Assembly: GCA_019022495.1 (NCBI GenBank)
Contig: JAFEKR010000060.1
Coordinates: forward strand, 124,001 to 188,000
Reading direction: 5' to 3'
DNA from: Epichloe hybrida
Lineage: Eukaryota; Ascomycota; Sordariomycetes; Hypocreales; Clavicipitaceae
Length of the DNA: 64,000 bases
Part shown: piece by piece, positions 58,501 to 64,000 of the stretch
Layout of the letters: each line of letters opens with the position of its first letter
How positions within the stretch are numbered: the stretch's first letter is position 1
The notes under the pieces: generated by a model
Seen by the model: the letters and a program-made list of their open reading frames with translations, nothing else
Told to the model about the DNA's origin: nothing
Database searches by the model: none
Position numbers and translations under genes: made by a program

Positions 58501-61500
58501 GTGGGGGCCGTGCACTCTTTGGTCGCGATGCTCAACGGGGGGGGGCCAAAAAGGCGGACAGCTGGCTGGCTGGCTGGCATGCTGCTGGCGCAAAGTAAAA
58601 GGGAAAGTTTAAAATAAAATAAAAGCGAAACTGGTGTCAAGTTCATACCAGAACCAGAGCAGCCTCTCTCACTGGCTGACAAACCGACAAACCCACTGAA
58701 TCAGGCCTAGTGGATGGCCCCCTCGCGAGTTTTTTTGTTCCTGTGCCTGAACCGGATCAAGCAGATCGGCCATGGACTTGTCCTAGAGCGGACAACAGCT
58801 CACCAACGACTGGAATGTGATGAAGTGAGTGTTGCTTTTTCATGTTCCCGTTCATTCACGATGCAAGTTAGCCTGCATGTCTTAGCAGTCGGTTTTTTTT
58901 TTCCCGAGCCAATCCAGGGCCTGCCTACCCGCTGCCAAAACACACACACACAAGTTTCCTTTTTACTTTTTCTTTCCCCAAAAAGGGCCCGTTCTAACAG
59001 GTACGACAAACTGGCGGTGGACAGTTTTGTACGTTGTTACCAGAATGCGCTTGACGCAGGGGCAACGAGATGGAATGCAAACGGTGCATGGCCCCCTTTT
59101 TTTCCCCCCCCTTCGTGGGAGACGGTCAGACGGTTCCAGATAAGATCTAAATCACGGTGGTCAAGCACTGCACTCGGTAAGAGTCTCGAGTTTGCCTCCA
59201 AGTTGTTCATTAGGATTCGTTCCCAGGCGAGATAAGTCTTTGATGGCACAGCGCATGAGTCGAGGAAATCAATCCCACGGCATCTTGTTTCAACGACACA
59301 AAAACCCACATCGCGCGCGATTGCCGATGACTTGTTGTGACGGGAGGGCGACGGTGATGAACCCCTCCCCCCGGGCGACCCGTGATATCTCGCTTCTCGC
59401 TTCTCGCTTTTGAACAACAGAGTTTCCCGTCACAGACAATGTTTGGGCAGCATCGTACGGCCGGACCACCGCCAATAGCGCGTGATGAATGTGAATGACC
59501 GCGCTTCTCCGCCTTCTTCTCCACCCATCTACTAGCGAGCGGGCTAAGCTGTCTTGTTCTCCTTCTCCGTTGTTGACGTGACTTGACGTGACCTTCTTCT
59601 GGCCTAGAGGCTAGAGTAGAACTACGGGATCCGTAGAGTAAGAGAGAGAGCTGCTCTAGACCCCAGCTAGCGGCTCCCCTAGCCAAGCCGTCACCGAAAG
59701 ACAACGCAATTTCCCAGTGACTGCTGACCTCACTGATCAGCCCGGCCGGGGTTATCTTCTGATCATTTTTTTTTTTTTTTTTTGCACTCGCACCGGACAG
59801 ACGGACAGACAGAAAACAAAAAGATGATGCGCGGCGGGTCGCACGAGGAGCCCGCTCTCTTGGCGGCAGATTTGCGACCCGTCGATGTTATTATTGGAAA
59901 TTACAACAAACCAACCTTGTTTGGGAACTCTTTTCGGGTGCGCGGGATGGGGCTGCTGACCCTGACACCTCGGCTGTTGGGGGCCGGTCATCATCAAATG
60001 GACCAGACTGGGATGATTCGTCAGCCGCAGAAGGATTACCATGATGCAATTGCATGTACGGATTACGGATTACGGATTACAGCAACAAGGCTGACGGGAC
60101 GGGGACACGATTAGTGCTTTTTGGCTCGTACAATGATTACGAATCATCACCCCGTTGCTCATCTCTCGGCAATCGCCATTATCATCAACCGGCTCTGGGC
60201 TATGCCGTGCTGCGATGCGGGCGGTGCGGGCGGTGCGATGGAATCAAATTGATTTGAAATACATACGGATTACCAAGATCCCCTACATACAACTCACTGC
60301 GTCCACAGCCCAATTCTCGCCGAGGAACAACGGAGTAATACTCCGTATCCGTAGATCGACCACCTGACAGACGCTTCCATGCCATTCATTGCCTTCACCG
60401 CCGTCGCGTAGTGCCAGCCAATGAGAGAACAGGCCTGGTTTCCCCGCAAGTTTTTTAAGTTTCATTGCATTGCATCGTGACACTACCTGCGCTGCTGCAG
60501 GTCCAGCTGGCACTGGGTCGCATTGCATACAGTAGTGAAGTTGATTTTTCTTTTCTCTGCCTTTTCTTTGCTTTTATCCATTGGGCACCTCGCACGCAGG
60601 CACGCAGGCACCAGGCACCAGGCACCAGGCACAGAGTGGCTGCGTCGTGGTCGTCCTCGTCGTGGTGGTGGCGGTGGTGGTGTCACCAACACATCATCTG
60701 TTGTTTACGGAGGAGTTACGGATTATTCTGCGGTTCTTTTAGGGCTGCATCCCCATTCACGACGCGCCAGCAGAGCGTCGTTGGCGGGTCGACCATGGCG
60801 CAGTGCAGTGCAGTGCAGTGCAGTGTTGATCTACGGTTTGTCTGTGCAAAATTTGACTTTTTTTCTGCCGCGGATAACAACTCAAACTTTGGTTTGTAGC
60901 TGACGAGAAACGCTCTTCTTCCTCTCCTTCCCCATGCATGTGAAAGATGATGCTGGTCTGGTGGTGATGATGAGCGCTCTGCCCGATGCGCACTAGTCCT
61001 TGGAGAATAATGCATCATTTGTGCTGAAACATGGCACCGATGAAAGTTCCCATCGTCAATATCAAAGTTTGACATCAGATGGGCCTCGTTTCATCCCCCA
61101 GCGACATGAGGTCCCCGTCCACCCACCATTACATCACCTCGAAGTAATACGGCAACTGCCGCACTGACTGGCACTCGCCAAACTCTAAATAGGCGGCTGT
61201 TCTGATCGATTCGTCCATTCGCGAACTTGTTCGAATAGGCGCCAATGAGAGGCCGGCCCTGGCTTTCCGACGGGCGTCGAATGGAAACTATCTTCATTCA
61301 CGCTGCAACTCGGCTTCTGCTTCACGTACATATCCCGTTTTCGTGAGCAATGGTGGCGGTCTGTGATGTGTATCACCGCATTCTTTGCTTTCAGTATGTG
61401 TACCATATCTGCGTCTTGTATTAGGTTGAGTACTGGCAAAAGGGGTCTGTCTGTCTCTGTCTGGTTCCTTCTCAACGCGCCACAAGGCAACGCCACAACG

Positions 61501-62469
61501 CATACTCTTCCCCGCTTCGCTGGCGGGGCCGGCGCCCAGCCGTATTGATTAACATGTGAGCGACACTGAACAATAGCGACCCTAATCAGGCCTAACGGAT
61601 CAACGAATTCACGAGTCGGGCCCACCCACCGGATATCGGAAACGAAAATTTCTGGGGCGGAACGCGAAGTCTGCTCGATAATACTAGTCCGTAATCCGTA
61701 CTCCGTTTTGACTTTCAACTCAGAGAGCGCGCTACAATGGGCAGAGAAGGGGGGGGGGGCAGAGGGGCGCGCGTCGTTTAAGCCCCCGGTGCCCGTTTCT
61801 TTCTTGAGACTTGACACTCTGCCCGTTTGGTATCCCCCATATATTACAGAACTTTACAGAACGGTAATAGTTTGCGCCATGACGCGTCCATTCGTCCCGC
61901 CGGCTCCACCATCCCCCGCCTCGAAACCAAAAAGAGCAGATCGACCAGACTGTCCTCGATCCACGCCCTCCACGGAGAGGAAAGCAGCTAGCAAAGTTCA
62001 AACATGGTGAACGAACCATTTCATGCACACCACGTAGCAAGCCGCACAAAACAACCTTTTTTTTTATCCTGTACAGAAGACAGAACTAGGAAGAAAAAAA
62101 AGTATGCCCGAAAACTCTATGCTGCCGTTTCCCAAAACGTCGGTGGCGTACGTGCTGCGCGTTGTATGTACCCCCCCCCGCCCCTTGCATTGGCAGAAAA
62201 AAAAAAAAACAGGTAGAGTGCATTTCCTAAAGCGGCAGTCTACGGTTGTCCAGACAACCTTTGAAGCCTTGCTCTCGGTCGCTTGTAGGCGGAATCGCAT
62301 GTCACGAACCTATAATTCTCGAACTCTTCTAGGAAAGTATATCGGTGAGGTTTCACCTTTCTTTAGAAAGAAAATTTTACCCCCAAGTACCGCGCAAAAT
62401 ATGTAAGTGCACATGTTAAACCGGACTAGATAGAAGCCCCCAGCGCCCGGGAACCCGAGGAGAGAAGCC
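55528..62469. other. Long gene-poor intergenic region
   Basis: Nearly 7 kb with many short open frames but none with domain features, codon bias or plausible splicing. It contains simple repeats: CATCCGTC units at 56,570-56,625, GCAG/GGCA units at 57,848-57,875, CAGGCAC units at 60,604-60,640, GCAGT units at 60,799-60,826 and a poly-T run near 59,766-59,783. Many TACGGAGTA-type motifs occur here (see separate entry). It may hold non-coding RNAs or long regulatory regions; none can be demonstrated from sequence alone. Confidence 0.4.
57209..58118. repeat. Cluster of TACGGAGTA / TACTCCGTA motifs
   Basis: Copies lie at 57,209-57,218, 57,372-57,380, 57,604-57,613, 58,019-58,031 (TCCGTACGGAGTA) and 58,107-58,118 (TCCGTACGGAGT), with partial copies between. 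Others elsewhere in the window lie at 9,021, 9,108, 11,825, 53,908, 60,057-60,080 (TACGGAT tandem), 60,331-60,345 and 61,688-61,706. Their function is unknown. Confidence 0.65.
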
Positions 62470-62700
62470 CTATTCTTTCAGTCCCGTAAGCGCACACCCC
62501 CGTTCGCGCGCAATCTTATTGGCCAGGTTCAGCCAGTCTCGCGTCTCCGGGTAGCGTCGTTCTATGGCTGGGAGGGCCCTGCCTGCGATGGCGCTCGAGC
62601 CAAGGTAAAATGCCATCATAGTTGGAGAGAACCTGATACGGGAGAAAAATCGTCCTGCACTTGCACTACCCTTATTATTAACGATGCGCGTGCGCGGCAA
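62470..62700 (-). CDS. Small hypothetical protein or gene fragment
   Basis: A 76-residue frame whose C-terminal half (RALPAIERRYPETRDWLNLA, then an NKIARERG block) has the balanced composition of a folded protein, unlike other open frames nearby. A YAG acceptor-like site (CGTATCAG) lies inside the N-terminal part, so the true exon may begin near codon 24 and the rest of the gene may have been lost. No family recognised. It could be the remnant of a longer gene. Confidence 0.3.
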   Translation of the reverse strand: MPRTRIVNNKGSASAGRFFSRIRFSPTMMAFYLGSSAIAGRALPAIERRYPETRDWLNLANKIARERGCALTGLKE

Positions 62701-64000
62701 AAGGCTGCCTCGCTAATCTCGATGGGAAAAGAAGATTGAAACAAACGCTTATGGAGAAGAAAGGCCCCCCCCCCCCCCGAGAACGAAAAATATACTTAGC
62801 TCGCTGCCTTAGCTCTGGATTGCGTGGTGTGAAGCTCGATCGATCTGATCTTGTTCTACTTTTATTTCCATCCCGCCCCTCCCCAAGTCGCACGGCAACG
62901 TCATTGTCTGTCTTGATGGAGGCATCGGCGCCGGGCATAGTCCGCGCACGTCGTCATTGAAGCGGCGCCGTCTTCCCCCCCCCCCCCCCCCACCCCTAGC
63001 TTCCGAGAAGTCCGAGGCCACGCTCTGGGATAGACAACACCATCTTTTTGATGTCTGATGCCATACTGCGAATCTCGATCCGTGATGCACGTTGGGAAAC
63101 AACAATCTAGCACAAAGCTCCTCTTTGTTTTTGCGCAGAACTGCATGTGCGGTTTCATGGCTATTGCTCTCATCGTGATGGCATGGCGCTGCATACGCGG
63201 CCGTCTGAATGTCCTCCGGCGCTGTTTTGGACTCGGATCGTTTGAAAACAGAACAAGCCGTCGTTGGCGAGAGAGAGTGTGTGCTTGCAGTAATCCGCCG
63301 AGTTTTGTCCCTCACAATGCCGACGCCTCCTCGGCACCCCGTCGATGATGAAATTTTTTTCCATCGCCGCCCCCAAACAAACTCGTCATACTAACAATGC
63401 AAGGGAGAGCGGAAGAGGCTGTGAGACCTTTTCTTTCACAACCCATCACATAACATCCTTTCGATGACTCTCTTTTCTCACCCGGTGTCTTGATATTCGC
63501 TTGGATCGAACTTTCCACGGGCCCATCGGAGGTTTCCACCCATCGACGACAATCTTTTCCCCCGTCTCCCGAGCCCCGAATCCACTCTCAACGTCAAGTC
63601 GTCTGTTTGACTTTCAAACGAGGGAGAGAGTAGCACTTCATGTCGACGCCTCTGCGCCAAGTTCACAAAAATCTTCCGAGACTTCCGTATTCTCACACAA
63701 AGCCCGTTGACACGCCCGAAGCATTGTTTGTCCCACTAGCATGGCCTCGTCAAAATTGGCCGTTTTATTGTCCATCTGTCTCACCTCATCGATGCGTGTG
63801 CCTGGCCGCCATTCCAGCGCGACATGTTTATTTTGACGCGTAAAACAGTTCTCTTTACCCCATGTCATCGAGCCCTATGAATTCTGAATACACACCCGGG
63901 TTGAATTTGCTTTTTTTTTTTTTTTCTCTCTCTCTCTGGTCCTTGGCCACACTTCCGGTTATATCCAGAGAAAATGGAAGCAAGGGAGACTCTTTGTGAA
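62701..64000. other. Intergenic region to the window end
   Basis: No gene seen. Long C-runs at about 62,766-62,778 and 62,976-62,991, a T-run near 63,911-63,924 and CT repeats near 63,925-63,937 suggest promoter or leader sequence of a gene beyond the window. Confidence 0.35.

Noticed and set aside
61185..61817. 210-codon minus-strand frame
   Set aside because: No family features, irregular composition and TACGGAGTA-type motifs inside it; most likely chance in a GC-normal region.

Overview
This window comes from a filamentous ascomycete (Pezizomycotina). The evidence is short introns of 50-95 nt with GTRNGT/YAG borders, an Rtt109-type fungal histone acetyltransferase, F-box and STRIPAK-type FHA genes, and a long block of repeats degraded in the way repeat-induced point mutation (RIP) does it (CpA to TpA on both strands). 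Gene content fits a sordariomycete, perhaps Hypocreales; that placement is an inference. No rRNA, tRNA or CRISPR array was recognised.

Left gene-bearing arm (1-11.3 kb). In order: an RRM RNA-binding gene with two RIP-like nonsense codons (minus, runs off the left edge); a small secreted protein built of two Kex2-bounded repeats (minus); RTT109 (plus); a D-2-hydroxyacid dehydrogenase relative that has lost its NAD-binding domain in frame (minus); an F-box gene (plus); a tandem-repeat protein with recurring G-x-W-S-P motifs (minus); and a convergent pair of genes resembling fungal Tse2-type ADP-ribosyltransferase-toxin-domain proteins. The first of the pair looks intact and the second is interrupted by a stop. 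A TA-flanked MITE at 11,450-11,726 lies at the border of the repeat block.

AT-rich repeat island (about 12.06-49.2 kb). No host gene was recognised here. It is a nest of RIP-damaged transposons. From left to right: an old Ty1/copia gag-integrase piece with its RNase H end; hAT-type elements with long inverted arms and arrays of a TACAC-like pentamer at their ends (one has a perfect 8-bp target duplication); a 7.2-kb copia element with both LTRs; a reversed hAT transposase relic; a lone inverted arm; a reversed non-LTR (LINE) reverse transcriptase; a hAT transposase gene with only moderate damage; a Ty3/gypsy integrase-chromodomain relic; LTR-like sequences in opposite orientation; and a second copia copy whose LTR carries a fresh-looking 410-bp MITE. 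RIP intensity varies strongly between elements and even between the two LTRs of one element, so the island holds layers of different age.

Right arm (49.2-64 kb). Only two confident genes: a tail-anchored FHA/coiled-coil protein of the Vps64-Far10/PRO45/HAM-4/SLMAP class, and a conserved-looking Ser-rich hypothetical protein (minus). The remaining 8 kb is gene-poor, with homopolymers, short tandem repeats and many copies of the short motif TACGGAGTA or its reverse complement.

The genes do not form an obvious pathway or biosynthetic cluster. The unusual content is concentrated in the accessory genes beside the island (secreted double-repeat protein, W-repeat protein, toxin-domain pair) and in the structure of the nested mobile elements.
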